A stretch of 56,979 bases of DNA. Source: Bacteroidales bacterium (GTDB lineage Bacteria; Bacteroidota; Bacteroidia; Bacteroidales; Bacteroidaceae). Both the position numbers and the translations under genes were made by a program. The stretch lies in the NCBI GenBank assembly GCA_015654535.1, contig JAATGU010000126.1, positions 1-56,979 of the forward strand. The letters run 5' to 3'. Below the pieces are notes generated by a model, which was not told the DNA's origin, did not search any database, and was given only the letters and a program-made list of their open reading frames with translations. Below are positions 18,732 to 27,125 of the stretch, one piece after another (position 1 is the stretch's first letter; each line of letters opens with the position of its first letter).

Positions 18732-19931
18732 ATGAAAAAGATTCTTTGCTTGCTTTTGCTTATTTGGAGTACATCTTCCTCATACGCACAAATCACAATT
18801 AACGAAGTACAAAAGCGCTTCACTGAACAATACGGCTTAATTAAAAAAGCCAGGGATGCAAAAGACTACCAAAAAGCTGAGCAGATAAATAAAGATATGA
18901 TAACAGCTTTTCAGTCTTATCCTGATAGTATAAAGAAGATAGCTAATTCTATGAACGGACTCCTATACTATGACCTTACCTGCTATCAGTCACTACAAAA
19001 CAAAAAAAAGAAGGCGGTAGAATCTTTTGCAAGAGCAGTAGAAAACGGTTGGACAAACTATAGTCATGCCAACAAAGATTCTGATTTAGACAATATAAGA
19101 AAGGACAAAAGATTCATCTTGTTGATGAAAAAGATTCGGGCTGAGGGGGATTATCAGTATATTTTGAAGCAAGGTGGTGTGTACACAAACAAGGTGGATT
19201 CCACCCTTCCCATATTCACCTATTTACCTCCGAATGATCGTAACTTGGTACGCATTCGCGAATACTTTAATTTGGATAGCATCGCCGGAAGCGGGAATGA
19301 GATTTCTAAAATAAAGAATCTGCTTCACTGGGCACACAATGTAGTTCGTCACGATGGAACTTCAATGAGCCCCGAATCTAAGAATGCGATTGATCTGGTT
19401 AAGATTTGCAAAAAAGAGAATAGGGGGATTAACTGTCGTATGATGGCTCAGTTACTAAATGAATGTTATTTGGCTATGGGATTCAAATCTCGTTATGTCA
19501 CTTGTATGCCTAAAAAATATATTGATGATTGTCATGTTATTAATGTGGTTTATTCTAATACATTAGATAAATGGATATGGATGGATCCCACTTTTAATGC
19601 ATACGTCACGGATGAAAACGGGACTTTACTCAGCATTGCCGAGGTTCGCGAACGATTGATCAGTGAAGCGCCTCTCTTACTCAATGAGGATGCAAACTGG
19701 AACAATAAAGAAAAACAAACGAAAGAACATTATTTGGGTTATTACATGACCAAAAATCTTTATTATTTAGAATGTGTGCTGAATACCGGATATAATACAG
19801 AAACTCCGATGGAGCATAAACCTTCCAATACATTTATAAAGCTTTACCCAGCGTCTGCGATCCAAGCTGGAAATGCAGAAAAAGAAAAAACTGACAATGC
19901 GCAATACTTCTGGCAATCTCCCCAACAATAA
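18732..19931 (+). CDS. Secreted transglutaminase-like (cysteine protease fold) protein
   Basis: The 399-residue protein has a signal peptide (MKKILCLLLLIWSTSSSYAQ). A TPR-like helical region follows (about 25-140), then a transglutaminase-like core. The core shows a likely catalytic triad: C in RGINCRMMAQLLNECY, H in DDCHVINVVY and D in WIWMDPTFNA, with spacing typical of the family. Such bacterial proteins are usually peptidases or amide hydrolases acting in the periplasm or outside the cell; the substrate is not known. It is a single gene, followed by a good terminator. Confidence 0.82.
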   Translation: MKKILCLLLLIWSTSSSYAQITINEVQKRFTEQYGLIKKARDAKDYQKAEQINKDMITAFQSYPDSIKKIANSMNGLLYYDLTCYQSLQNKKKKAVESFARAVENGWTNYSHANKDSDLDNIRKDKRFILLMKKIRAEGDYQYILKQGGVYTNKVDSTLPIFTYLPPNDRNLVRIREYFNLDSIAGSGNEISKIKNLLHWAHNVVRHDGTSMSPESKNAIDLVKICKKENRGINCRMMAQLLNECYLAMGFKSRYVTCMPKKYIDDCHVINVVYSNTLDKWIWMDPTFNAYVTDENGTLLSIAEVRERLISEAPLLLNEDANWNNKEKQTKEHYLGYYMTKNLYYLECVLNTGYNTETPMEHKPSNTFIKLYPASAIQAGNAEKEKTDNAQYFWQSPQQ

Positions 19932-19950
19932 CCCTCAGTCGAGTATACTC

Positions 19951-19989
19951 AAAAAAGGAGCTACACTTAATGAATGCAGCTCCTTTTTT
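19951..19989. terminator. Bidirectional terminator
   Basis: AAAAAAGGAGCT (19951-19962) pairs with AGCTCCTTTTTT (19978-19989). It ends the transglutaminase-like gene and the convergent zinc peptidase gene. Confidence 0.85.
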
Positions 19990-19999
19990 ATTTCTCAGA

Positions 20000-20680
20000 T
20001 TAGTTCCTTCTTCCCATAAAGATCATCACATAATAAATCAATGTAGCCAAAGAACCCAAAGCAGCGACAACGTAAGTATAGGCAGCCGAACGAAGGGCAT
20101 CTTCTGCCTGAGTGTGATTATAAGAATTAGTAATGCCTGCGCTACTTAGCCACACCAATGCCCGCTTGCTGGCGTTAATCTCTACCGGTAAGGTGACAAA
20201 GCTAAATAAAGTAGTCATGGCAAAAAGAATAATCCCTCCCAATAATAACTGTGGAAAAGAGTTAATCATCAAAATACCTCCAAGCAATAACCAAGTCATC
20301 CATTGTGAAGAGAACGTCACTACTGGAACCAGCTTAGAACGAAGAGTAAGCGGAGCATAAGCATGAGCATGCTGCACCGCATGACCGCATTCGTGAGCTG
20401 CCACCGCTGCCGCTGACACACTATTGGTAGAATAAACGCTTTCACTCAGATTGACTGTCTTATTGGCAGGATTATAGTGATCTGTCAGGTGTCCCGGTGT
20501 ACTGGTTACCTGCACATCATAAATTCCGTTATCATGAAGCATTTGTAAGGCCACATCACGACCGGTCATCCCGTTTGAAAGAGGAATCTTAGAGTACTTC
20601 TTAAACTTACTTTGCAATGACGCTTGCACCAGATAGCTTATCACGGCTATCCCAATAAATATAATCCATGAAATAGGCAT
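20000..20680 (-). CDS. Membrane zinc metallopeptidase (YugP type)
   Basis: The 226-residue protein belongs to the neutral zinc metallopeptidase family 2. The zinc motif is AAHECGHAVQHA with H96, E97 and H100 (HExxH). Hydrophobic segments lie at about 4-20, 117-150 and 200-220, so it is a membrane-bound peptidase with a cytoplasmic or membrane-facing active site. The typical NKTVNLSESVYSTNSVSA precedes the motif. The substrate of the family is not established. It is a single gene with a likely -7 box at 20731-20738. Confidence 0.88.
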   Translation of the reverse strand: MPISWIIFIGIAVISYLVQASLQSKFKKYSKIPLSNGMTGRDVALQMLHDNGIYDVQVTSTPGHLTDHYNPANKTVNLSESVYSTNSVSAAAVAAHECGHAVQHAHAYAPLTLRSKLVPVVTFSSQWMTWLLLGGILMINSFPQLLLGGIILFAMTTLFSFVTLPVEINASKRALVWLSSAGITNSYNHTQAEDALRSAAYTYVVAALGSLATLIYYVMIFMGRRN

Positions 20681-20730
20681 ATTCTTTATTTATTTAGTTT
20701 ATACTAATTAAGATACAACAAACTATTTGC

Positions 20731-20738
20731 CAAATGTA
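20731..20738 (-). promoter_or_regulatory. -7 box for the zinc peptidase gene
   Basis: CAAATGTA reads TACATTTG on the minus strand, 51 bases before the ATG. No clear -33 box. Confidence 0.4.
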
Positions 20739-21122
20739 CTAATTTAGCTGCATGAAAGCCAGAATTTAAGGTTATTTTTAGGAAGATTTATAATATTGCT
20801 CACTACAATGGTTGTGGCAAAATGAAAAAAAGTATCCGTCACGAATCAGAGGTGTGAAAGTGTTAGTGGAGTAAACTGTATTTTTTGTAGGTGGCTTTAA
20901 TAGATACCCGGTTGTAAAGGTAGCTGTTAGTCACGCCCCATTGTTGTTTTTCAGTGATCAGGTAGAGATCATGAGATAAAAAACGCTCATTATAGTAGTG
21001 TTTATTGCATTTATGAGATTGATTTGGATGAAATGGAGCGTAAAAGAATACTTTTTGAAGGCAGAAGCCATTTGGCTGATAATGAGAAATTAATAGTCAA
21101 TTCCAAACGCTTTTTTAAATTC
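20739..21122. other. Spacer with no convincing gene
   Basis: Both strands contain stop-bounded stretches here. One on the plus strand, ending at 21190, runs into the 9-mer repeats; one on the minus strand ends SIKATYKKYSLLH near 20870. Neither has a good start, a ribosome site or recognisable homology. They may be decayed coding remnants. Confidence 0.35.
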
Positions 21123-21126
21123 GGGC

Positions 21127-21248
21127 GCGGAGGATGCGTAGGGTGCGGAGGTGTTTTCTTAACTCCTAATACTATATATACTATTATATAAATCATATCT
21201 ATCTATATTAGTATATAAAGTCTAAGAAAAACCCTACGCACCCTACGC
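21127..21248. repeat. Inverted array of the 9-mer GCGTAGGGT
   Basis: The left arm has three tandem 9-mers at 21127-21153: GCGGAGGAT, GCGTAGGGT and GCGGAGGTG. The right arm has two exact copies of the complement, ACCCTACGC, at 21231-21239 and 21240-21248. The inner edges also pair: TTTTCTTA (21154-21161) with TAAGAAAA (21223-21230). About 60 very AT-rich bases lie between. The GC-rich arms stand out sharply from the surroundings. Function is unknown. Confidence 0.8.
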
Positions 21249-21390
21249 GCCTGTCACCAGTTTCGATTTTTTTGTTGCTTTTTCCTACTAACTTCTCACA
21301 CAATTCGTTATAGGGCGGCCTAGAAAGCATAGACTAAAAAAATCTTTTGAGATAAGAAAAAGAAAGTCTTCATTAGAAATTATCACTGTC

Positions 21391-21464
21391 CTGTACAAAA
21401 CAATAGATTGTTTTGTACAGAAGATATTTTTATATTGTACAAAAGAAAATATTCTTTTGTACAA
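21391..21464. repeat. TTTTGTACA dyad cluster, copy 1
   Basis: Two perfect dyads lie side by side: CTGTACAAAACAAT (21391-21404) with its complement at 21407-21420, and TTGTACAAAAGAA (21435-21447) with its complement at 21452-21464. That makes four copies of a TGTACAAAA core. The cluster begins 7 bases beyond the stop of the DJ-1-like gene. It lacks the T tail of a simple terminator. A second cluster lies at 46494-46568. Confidence 0.85.
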
Positions 21465-21471
21465 AGATGTG

Positions 21472-22026
21472 CTAAAGTAAAGTGATAAACATGGATTTTA
21501 TCAGCTCATCAACCTTTGCTTTTCCTAAAAAGAAGTTTACTATTTCTAGTGCAAAGAGCGAAGCTACACCAGGTCCATGGCCTGTGATAAGCGAGCCATC
21601 TCTTACTACGGCTTCATCTGTTAAAAGAGCTCCTTCCAGAAACTTTTCAAATCCGGGATAACATGTCACCTTTTTACCTTTGAGTAGGCCCAATTTCCCA
21701 TAAACCATAGGAGCCGCACAAATTGCAGCCAAAGGTTTGCCTGCTTCTGCAAATTTTAAAATCAAAGAACGTAATCCCGTGTGAGCATCCAGTCCGGCAG
21801 CTCCCGGCATTCCTCCCGGAAGCACAAGCATCTCAGCATCTGCAAAATCGGTTTCTTCAAAAAGATTATCAGCAACCACAGGAATGCCATGCGCACCAGA
21901 AACGACCTTGCTTTCTATCACTGAAATAATCATTGTATGAATGCCTGCACGACGTAGAATATCAATCACAGAAATGGCTTCAATCTCTTCAAAGCCTTCG
22001 GCTAAAAAAACATAAATTGTTCCCAT
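21472..22026 (-). CDS. DJ-1/PfpI family protein (YajL-like)
   Basis: The 184-residue protein has the DJ-1 fold: IYVFLAEGFEEIEAISVIDI at the start, ADAEMLVLPGGMPGA, and AAICAAPMVYGKLGLL with the nucleophile-elbow cysteine at about C104. The glutamate of AEGFEEIEA that pairs with this cysteine is present. Members act as deglycases, chaperones or oxidative-stress proteins; which applies here is not shown. It starts 8 bases after tonB and is likely the third gene of pdxJ-tonB-DJ-1. Confidence 0.88.
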   Translation of the reverse strand: MGTIYVFLAEGFEEIEAISVIDILRRAGIHTMIISVIESKVVSGAHGIPVVADNLFEETDFADAEMLVLPGGMPGAAGLDAHTGLRSLILKFAEAGKPLAAICAAPMVYGKLGLLKGKKVTCYPGFEKFLEGALLTDEAVVRDGSLITGHGPGVASLFALEIVNFFLGKAKVDELIKSMFITLL

Positions 22027-22034
22027 CTTTATTT

Positions 22035-22910
22035 TTATTTAAATTTGAAATAATAAGTGATTGTTCCTGTTTGATTATTCAATCCATCCACAGAATTAAA
22101 ATGTGCTCGTTTAGCTGCATCTTCTGCTGCCTTACGTAAAGCGGAGCTAACTGTATTTGTCATTTTATTAATGCTGGTGCTGATCACATTACCCGCAGGA
22201 TTGACCACAATTGTAACCACCACTTTTCCTTCTTCTCTTACATTATAACTAGGATATGGCAATCCCCCAGGTCCTAGTGAACGTCCATTCAGATTAAATG
22301 TTCCATGACCTCCAACTCCTGTCTTTCTTCCTGTATCTGAATTTCCTTTCGGACTTCCGTCTGCTTTGGTTCCGGTACCACCATTTCCACTAGTCGCTAA
22401 GGAAGCACCTCTGCCAAAAGCGCCAGCCACCAATTTGCTAGCCGCAGCCGAAGATATTTTACGCGTCTCCGCTTCTTTTTCTCCTTGGTTATCCGCTATA
22501 ATCTTAACCTTTTCAGATTTCCCTTCTACTTTTTTAATTGTCCCTCCTATTTCTCCCTTGTCTGCTGCGATACGAGGAGCTGACTTCTGCGAAGGAGTTC
22601 TTTCATATGCAAGATGCCCTTTCTTTTTGATTTCAGACGGTTTAGAGACTCGAGACATATCTACAACCACAGGCTCATCTAACTTAGACAAACTCGTGAC
22701 TTCAACCATAACTTCCTTCTGTTTCGGTGTTGAAATTTCAACAACTTTAAGTAGGCTAAAACAAAGAAGCATAACAATGAGAATAATTAACAATGCCCAA
22801 TTGTGTCGTTTAGGAGAGTCCACACGCAATCTATACGCACCATATTCCTGATTCTTACCTTGAAAGATCAAGTCACACCATTCTTTGGAAGTTAAATCAT
22901 TCTTTGCCAT
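22035..22910 (-). CDS. tonB: Energy transducer TonB
   Basis: The 291-residue protein has a cytoplasmic N-terminus (about 1-35), one membrane helix (about 37-57) and a long periplasmic linker. The C-terminal TonB domain covers about 205-291 (YPSYNVREEGKVVVTIVVNP ... GTITYYFKFK). It passes the energy of the ExbB/ExbD motor to outer-membrane receptors. The linker is rich in Lys, Glu, Gly and Ser rather than Pro. No exbB or exbD gene lies beside it, although such genes often neighbour tonB in this group. It sits between pdxJ (95 bases upstream) and the DJ-1-like gene. Confidence 0.88.
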   Translation of the reverse strand: MAKNDLTSKEWCDLIFQGKNQEYGAYRLRVDSPKRHNWALLIILIVMLLCFSLLKVVEISTPKQKEVMVEVTSLSKLDEPVVVDMSRVSKPSEIKKKGHLAYERTPSQKSAPRIAADKGEIGGTIKKVEGKSEKVKIIADNQGEKEAETRKISSAAASKLVAGAFGRGASLATSGNGGTGTKADGSPKGNSDTGRKTGVGGHGTFNLNGRSLGPGGLPYPSYNVREEGKVVVTIVVNPAGNVISTSINKMTNTVSSALRKAAEDAAKRAHFNSVDGLNNQTGTITYYFKFK

Positions 22911-23005
22911 TTTACTTATTTATTTTGTACGCCATTTACTGTGAGAGAAACATTCACAGACCGACAACTTGAAATGGGGAATTATTCCATAGGTTTAAAA
23001 AAACA

Positions 23006-23719
23006 TTAGTGCAAACAATTTTTATATTCTTGAATTGTTCTTTCTAACCCCATGTAAAGGGCATCACTAATCAAAGCATGCCCAATGGAAACTTCATCTA
23101 TCCAAGGAATATTTTTATAAAGGTAATTCAAATTAACCAAACTAAGATCATGACCCGCATTTAATCCCAACCCTAAACCACGTGCTACCTTAGCCGCTTC
23201 AAGGAATGGAGCAATCGCAGCTTCCGGACTTTTTACATAAAGGGTGGCATAAGGTTCCGTATAGAGTTCCACTCTATCCGCACCCGCTTTAGCAGCATAT
23301 TCCACCATTTCTGCATCTGGTTCCACAAATAAAGAGGTTCGTATTCCAGCGTGAGTGAATTCATCCAACACTTCAGACAAAAATTTCTGATTTTTTTTAG
23401 TATCCCATCCTGCATTAGAAGTTATTTGTGAAGGATCGTCCGGAACTAAAGTCACTTGATTGGGTTTCACCTGCAATATGAGTTCGATAAATTCAGGAGT
23501 AGGATAACCTTCTATGTTGAATTCAGTTTTCAGTAGTGGACGTATATCGTACACGTCGGCACGGCGAATATGCCTTTCATCTGGACGAGGATGAACAGTA
23601 ATTCCGTCCGCACCAAATGCCTCACAGTCTAATGCAACTTTGGTCACATTTGGAGTATTCCCTCCTCGTGCATTACGAATAGTTGCCACTTTGTTGATGT
23701 TTACACTTAACTTTGTCAT
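23006..23719 (-). CDS. pdxJ: Pyridoxine 5'-phosphate synthase
   Basis: The 237-residue TIM-barrel enzyme joins 1-deoxyxylulose 5-phosphate with 3-amino-2-oxopropyl phosphate to make pyridoxine 5'-phosphate. Motifs in order: [33 protein letters not shown], the central [50 protein letters not shown] and [12 protein letters not shown]. PdxH, which completes PLP synthesis, is encoded at 8117 in the same window. The gene is divergent from nadK. Confidence 0.95.
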   Translation of the reverse strand: MTKLSVNINKVATIRNARGGNTPNVTKVALDCEAFGADGITVHPRPDERHIRRADVYDIRPLLKTEFNIEGYPTPEFIELILQVKPNQVTLVPDDPSQITSNAGWDTKKNQKFLSEVLDEFTHAGIRTSLFVEPDAEMVEYAAKAGADRVELYTEPYATLYVKSPEAAIAPFLEAAKVARGLGLGLNAGHDLSLVNLNYLYKNIPWIDEVSIGHALISDALYMGLERTIQEYKNCLH

Positions 23720-23921
23720 AATTAATTTTCTATGTGTCGGGAATTCTTGTACTTTTTTCTCAAAAAAAAGAAAAATAAGCCTTTATTATACCTATAATTT
23801 AAAAAAGATTCCCCAAATTTGCATATTACATTTTAACTGCAAAAGTAATAGGATTTACTGAATAGTAGGTCATTTGCTTCAAAAATATTCATAAAAAGTA
23901 ACTCTTTTAAATTAAAATAAG

Positions 23922-24794
23922 ATGAAATTTGCCATTTTTGGAAATTGTTTCCAAGCAAAAAAGTCGGTACATGCCGAGACTCTATTTACACTTCTAAAAC
24001 AACACGGGGCAGAGATTTACGTATATTGGGAGTTCTACGAATTCCTTACTAAAGATCTTCATTTTACCCCCAAAGTAGATGGTCTTATAGGTAACGATGA
24101 ATTCGATGCAGACATGGTAATTAGCATTGGCGGAGACGGAACATTTCTTAAAGCCGCCAGCCAGGTAGGCAGAAAAAATATTCCAATTTTAGGCATTAAT
24201 ACTGGGAGGTTGGGCTTTTTAGCTGATGTTTCTCCCGAGGACATGGGCATCACTTTTAATGAAATACACAGTGGACAATATAAGATTGAAGAACGCAGCA
24301 TTCTACAAATAGAGAGTAATATGGGTGAAATTAAAGGTTATCCTTTTGCGCTTAACGAAATTGCAGTACTCAAACGAGACAGTTCTTCCATGATTGCTAT
24401 CCATGCCTCCATCAATGATGAATATCTTACCACTTATCAGGCGGATGGACTAGTTATTGCCACTCCTACCGGCTCAACAGCTTATTCTCTAAGTGTGGGA
24501 GGACCGATTATTGTACCTCATTCAACTACTATAGCAATAACCCCGGTAGCGCCTCACAGCCTGAATGTTCGCCCAATAGTCATTCGCGATGATTGGAAAA
24601 TCACTCTCGATGTAGAAAGCCGTAGCCATAATTTTCTTATTGCCATGGATGGCCGTAGTGAATCATGTAAAGAAGACAGTCAGCTCACCATTAAGAAAGC
24701 CGATTACAGTATAAAAATTGTGAAGCGATACAAACATGCTTTTTTTGATACTCTGCGTACCAAAATGATGTGGGGAATTGACAACCGCTTATAA
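23922..24794 (+). CDS. nadK: NAD kinase
   Basis: The 290-residue cytoplasmic enzyme phosphorylates NAD to NADP. The diagnostic [13 protein letters not shown] (GGDGT motif) begins near residue 68, followed by [22 protein letters not shown], and [20 protein letters not shown] with the conserved NE and TPTGSTAY elements. The first 40 residues form the usual Rossmann-like start. It is a single gene, divergent from pdxJ with 202 bases between them. Confidence 0.95.
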   Translation: MKFAIFGNCFQAKKSVHAETLFTLLKQHGAEIYVYWEFYEFLTKDLHFTPKVDGLIGNDEFDADMVISIGGDGTFLKAASQVGRKNIPILGINTGRLGFLADVSPEDMGITFNEIHSGQYKIEERSILQIESNMGEIKGYPFALNEIAVLKRDSSSMIAIHASINDEYLTTYQADGLVIATPTGSTAYSLSVGGPIIVPHSTTIAITPVAPHSLNVRPIVIRDDWKITLDVESRSHNFLIAMDGRSESCKEDSQLTIKKADYSIKIVKRYKHAFFDTLRTKMMWGIDNRL

Positions 24795-24825
24795 ACTATT
24801 TCTTTAATTTTCTGATGTAAAAATA

Positions 24826-24863
24826 AAAAAGGCAACCATCTTTCATTAAGAGGCCGCCTTTTT
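24826..24863. terminator. Terminator between nadK and mdh
   Basis: AAAAAGGC (24826-24833) pairs with GCCTTTTT (24856-24863) around a 22-base loop, with A and T runs outside. The genes converge here. Confidence 0.6.
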
Positions 24864-24883
24864 ATTTTATTGAATCAACAAAT

Positions 24884-25825
24884 TTATAATGCGTGGATTT
24901 CTTTTAAAACAGCATTTGTTTTGTGAACAGCAGCAGCACTTTTTGCAAAAAGTTCTTTTTCTTCTGCATTCAATTCAAGTTCTACAATCTTTTCAACACC
25001 GTTGCGACCAATAATAGCAGGTACACCAATGCAAATATCAGATTGACCATATTCACCATCCAAAGCTACACATGAAGGAATCATCTTCTTTTGGTTTTTA
25101 ACAATAGACTCAACTACAAATGCTCCGGCAGCGCCTGGTGCATACCATGCAGATGTTCCTAAAAGGCCTGTTAAAGTAGCTCCACCTACCATTGTAGATT
25201 TTACAACTTCATCCAATTTTTCTGCACTCAAAAGAGTACTTACCGGAATGCCTTTGTAGGTAGCAAAACGAGCCAATGGAATCATTGTTGTATCACCATG
25301 ACCTCCAATTACTATTCCTTCTACTTCATTAGCATTGCATCCCAAAGCTTGTGACAAGAAATACTTGAAACGTGAACTATCCAATGTACCACCCATACCG
25401 ATAATTCTGTTCTTAGGCAAACCAAGAGACTTAAGAGAAAGATAAGTCATGGTATCCATTGGATTAGAAATTACCACAATAATAGCATCCGGAGAATATT
25501 TCAAAATGTTACCTGCAACAGATTTAACAATACCGGCATTCACACCGATAAGTTCTTCACGGGTCATACCTGGTTTACGAGGAATACCTGAAGTGATCAC
25601 AACAACATCTGAATTTGCTGTTTTAGCATAATCATTTGTGCAGCCAACCAGTGTGGTGTCGAATCCCAGCAATTGAGCTGTCTGCATCATATCCATTGCT
25701 TTACCTTCAGAAACGCCTTCTTTGACATCAAGCATCACTACTTCATCTGCCACTTCATTAAAGGCAAGAACATTTGCACATGTAGCGCCTACATTACCTG
25801 CGCCTACTACGGTTACTTTTGACAT
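24884..25825 (-). CDS. mdh: Malate dehydrogenase (LDH-like type)
   Basis: The 313-residue NAD-dependent enzyme interconverts malate and oxaloacetate. It has the GAGNVGATCANVLA dinucleotide loop, substrate-binding arginines in ITSGIPRKPGMTREEL, VVISNPMDTMTYL, and the catalytic histidine in IVIGGHGDTTMIPL. Arginine rather than glutamine at the specificity loop (GIPRKPGM) supports malate over lactate. In Bacteroides it works in the reductive branch to succinate and propionate. A -7 box lies 52 bases upstream. Confidence 0.95.
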   Translation of the reverse strand: MSKVTVVGAGNVGATCANVLAFNEVADEVVMLDVKEGVSEGKAMDMMQTAQLLGFDTTLVGCTNDYAKTANSDVVVITSGIPRKPGMTREELIGVNAGIVKSVAGNILKYSPDAIIVVISNPMDTMTYLSLKSLGLPKNRIIGMGGTLDSSRFKYFLSQALGCNANEVEGIVIGGHGDTTMIPLARFATYKGIPVSTLLSAEKLDEVVKSTMVGGATLTGLLGTSAWYAPGAAGAFVVESIVKNQKKMIPSCVALDGEYGQSDICIGVPAIIGRNGVEKIVELELNAEEKELFAKSAAAVHKTNAVLKEIHAL

Positions 25826-25876
25826 AATATTTATTTTTAATAAAAGTTGATAATCTTACTTTTGGTTATTCCGTTG

Positions 25877-25884
25877 CAAATTTA
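25877..25884 (-). promoter_or_regulatory. -7 box for mdh
   Basis: CAAATTTA reads TAAATTTG on the minus strand, 52 bases before the ATG. No clear -33 box. Confidence 0.45.
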
Positions 25885-25972
25885 CAATCTTATTCTGTAT
25901 TAAAGAAAAATTTCCATAATAAATTTAGTTAATTGATTCGGAACAAGTCTTTATATAAAAACATTAAATGTT

Positions 25973-26004
25973 TTTGCTTATCAAGTTTAAAAATAGTACT
26001 TTTG
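25973..26004 (+). promoter_or_regulatory. Promoter of the coiled-coil membrane protein gene
   Basis: TTTG at 25973-25976 and TACTTTTG at 25997-26004 are 20 bases apart, a full Bacteroides promoter 47 bases before the ATG. Confidence 0.7.
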
Positions 26005-26050
26005 CAGCGTTAAACAAAAACAATATAGACCTTTTAATATATGAATAAAT

Positions 26051-26929
26051 ATGAATAAAAAAACTGCATGGATAGTGGCTGTAATTACTGTTCTTTTAAT
26101 TATTGCCATAGCAGGTGTTACATACTTGTTCCTTCGTTCAGAAAAAGAAAAAAGCGAGTTGGTTCAAAACTTTGAGTTAGACAAAAAAGATTTGGAAAAC
26201 GAATACACCGGATTCGCTAAACAATATGATGAATTGCAATTCGTCACTTCAAATGATTCCCTCTCCACCTTATTAGATCAAGAAAAAACAAAGGTGCAAC
26301 GTTTATTGGAAGAACTTAAGGGCGTGAAAGCGACCAATGCTTCAGAAATAAGACGATTGAAAAAAGAACTGGGACTACTTCGTAAAGTGATGATAGGATA
26401 TGTGAATCAAATCGATTCACTGAACCGCCTGAATAAAGCGCTGACCAGTGAGAATATAGAAGTTAAACAAAAGTTTCAGAATGCTACCCAACAAATCAGT
26501 AACTTATCCGAAGAAAAGAAAAACTTGCATAATAAAGTGGCATTGGCTGCCCAATTGGATGCAACAAACATCTCTTTCTTTGCAAAAAACAAACGTGGCA
26601 AGCAGGCTAATAAGGTAAAAGATGTTGTAAAATTTCAAATCGGATTTACAATTGTAAAAAACATCACTGCTGAGTCTGGAAATAAGACTATTTATATCCG
26701 CATCACTAAACCAGATAATAATGTATTGAGTAGAAATGCCGGTAATACCTTCCCTTATGAAAACAGAAATCTAACCTATTCAATAAAAAAGGTGATAGAA
26801 TATACAGGCGAAGAACAGCCGATTACTGTATTTTGGGACGTAGAAGAATTTTTATATGCAGGTACCTATGGAGTCGACATATTTGCAGATGGAAATTTGA
26901 TTGGTTCAAAGAGATTTACGCTTGAATAA
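26051..26929 (+). CDS. Membrane-anchored coiled-coil protein, function unknown
   Basis: The 292-residue protein has one N-terminal membrane helix (about 8-28). A long Glu/Lys-rich coiled coil follows (about 30-175, with runs such as LSTLLDQEKTKVQRLLEELK), then a beta-rich C-terminal domain (about 190-292). An ATG nine bases upstream is in another frame and closes after six codons, so the ATG at 26051 is the start. I do not recognise a named family. The shape suggests an envelope-anchored structural protein facing the periplasm. Confidence 0.75.
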   Translation: MNKKTAWIVAVITVLLIIAIAGVTYLFLRSEKEKSELVQNFELDKKDLENEYTGFAKQYDELQFVTSNDSLSTLLDQEKTKVQRLLEELKGVKATNASEIRRLKKELGLLRKVMIGYVNQIDSLNRLNKALTSENIEVKQKFQNATQQISNLSEEKKNLHNKVALAAQLDATNISFFAKNKRGKQANKVKDVVKFQIGFTIVKNITAESGNKTIYIRITKPDNNVLSRNAGNTFPYENRNLTYSIKKVIEYTGEEQPITVFWDVEEFLYAGTYGVDIFADGNLIGSKRFTLE

Positions 26930-27125
26930 ACAAAATCGCTACCTCCCATTATAAAAAAACTTAAATCATTTTGCCAATTCGGTGAATCGTTCTACTTTTA
27001 CATCGTTGTTTATGCAATTATTAGTTACACACATAGTTGCCTATTCCAAAATAATAGCTAAACAATAAACAGAAACAAGTTGTTTCTTATTAAGATAGTA
27101 TTACGTTCATAATGTTTAAGATGCA

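Noticed and set aside
21011..21196. Minus-strand frame across the 9-mer repeat array
   Set aside because: The Pro/His-rich part is only the repeat read in frame; there is no start context or homology.
21127..21248. CRISPR array
   Set aside because: Units are 9 bases long, tandem without unique spacers and inverted, and no cas genes are present.
21391..21464. Plain rho-independent terminator for the DJ-1-like gene
   Set aside because: The dyads could terminate transcripts, but paired dyads with the same core at a second locus that already has its own terminator point to a repeat family instead.
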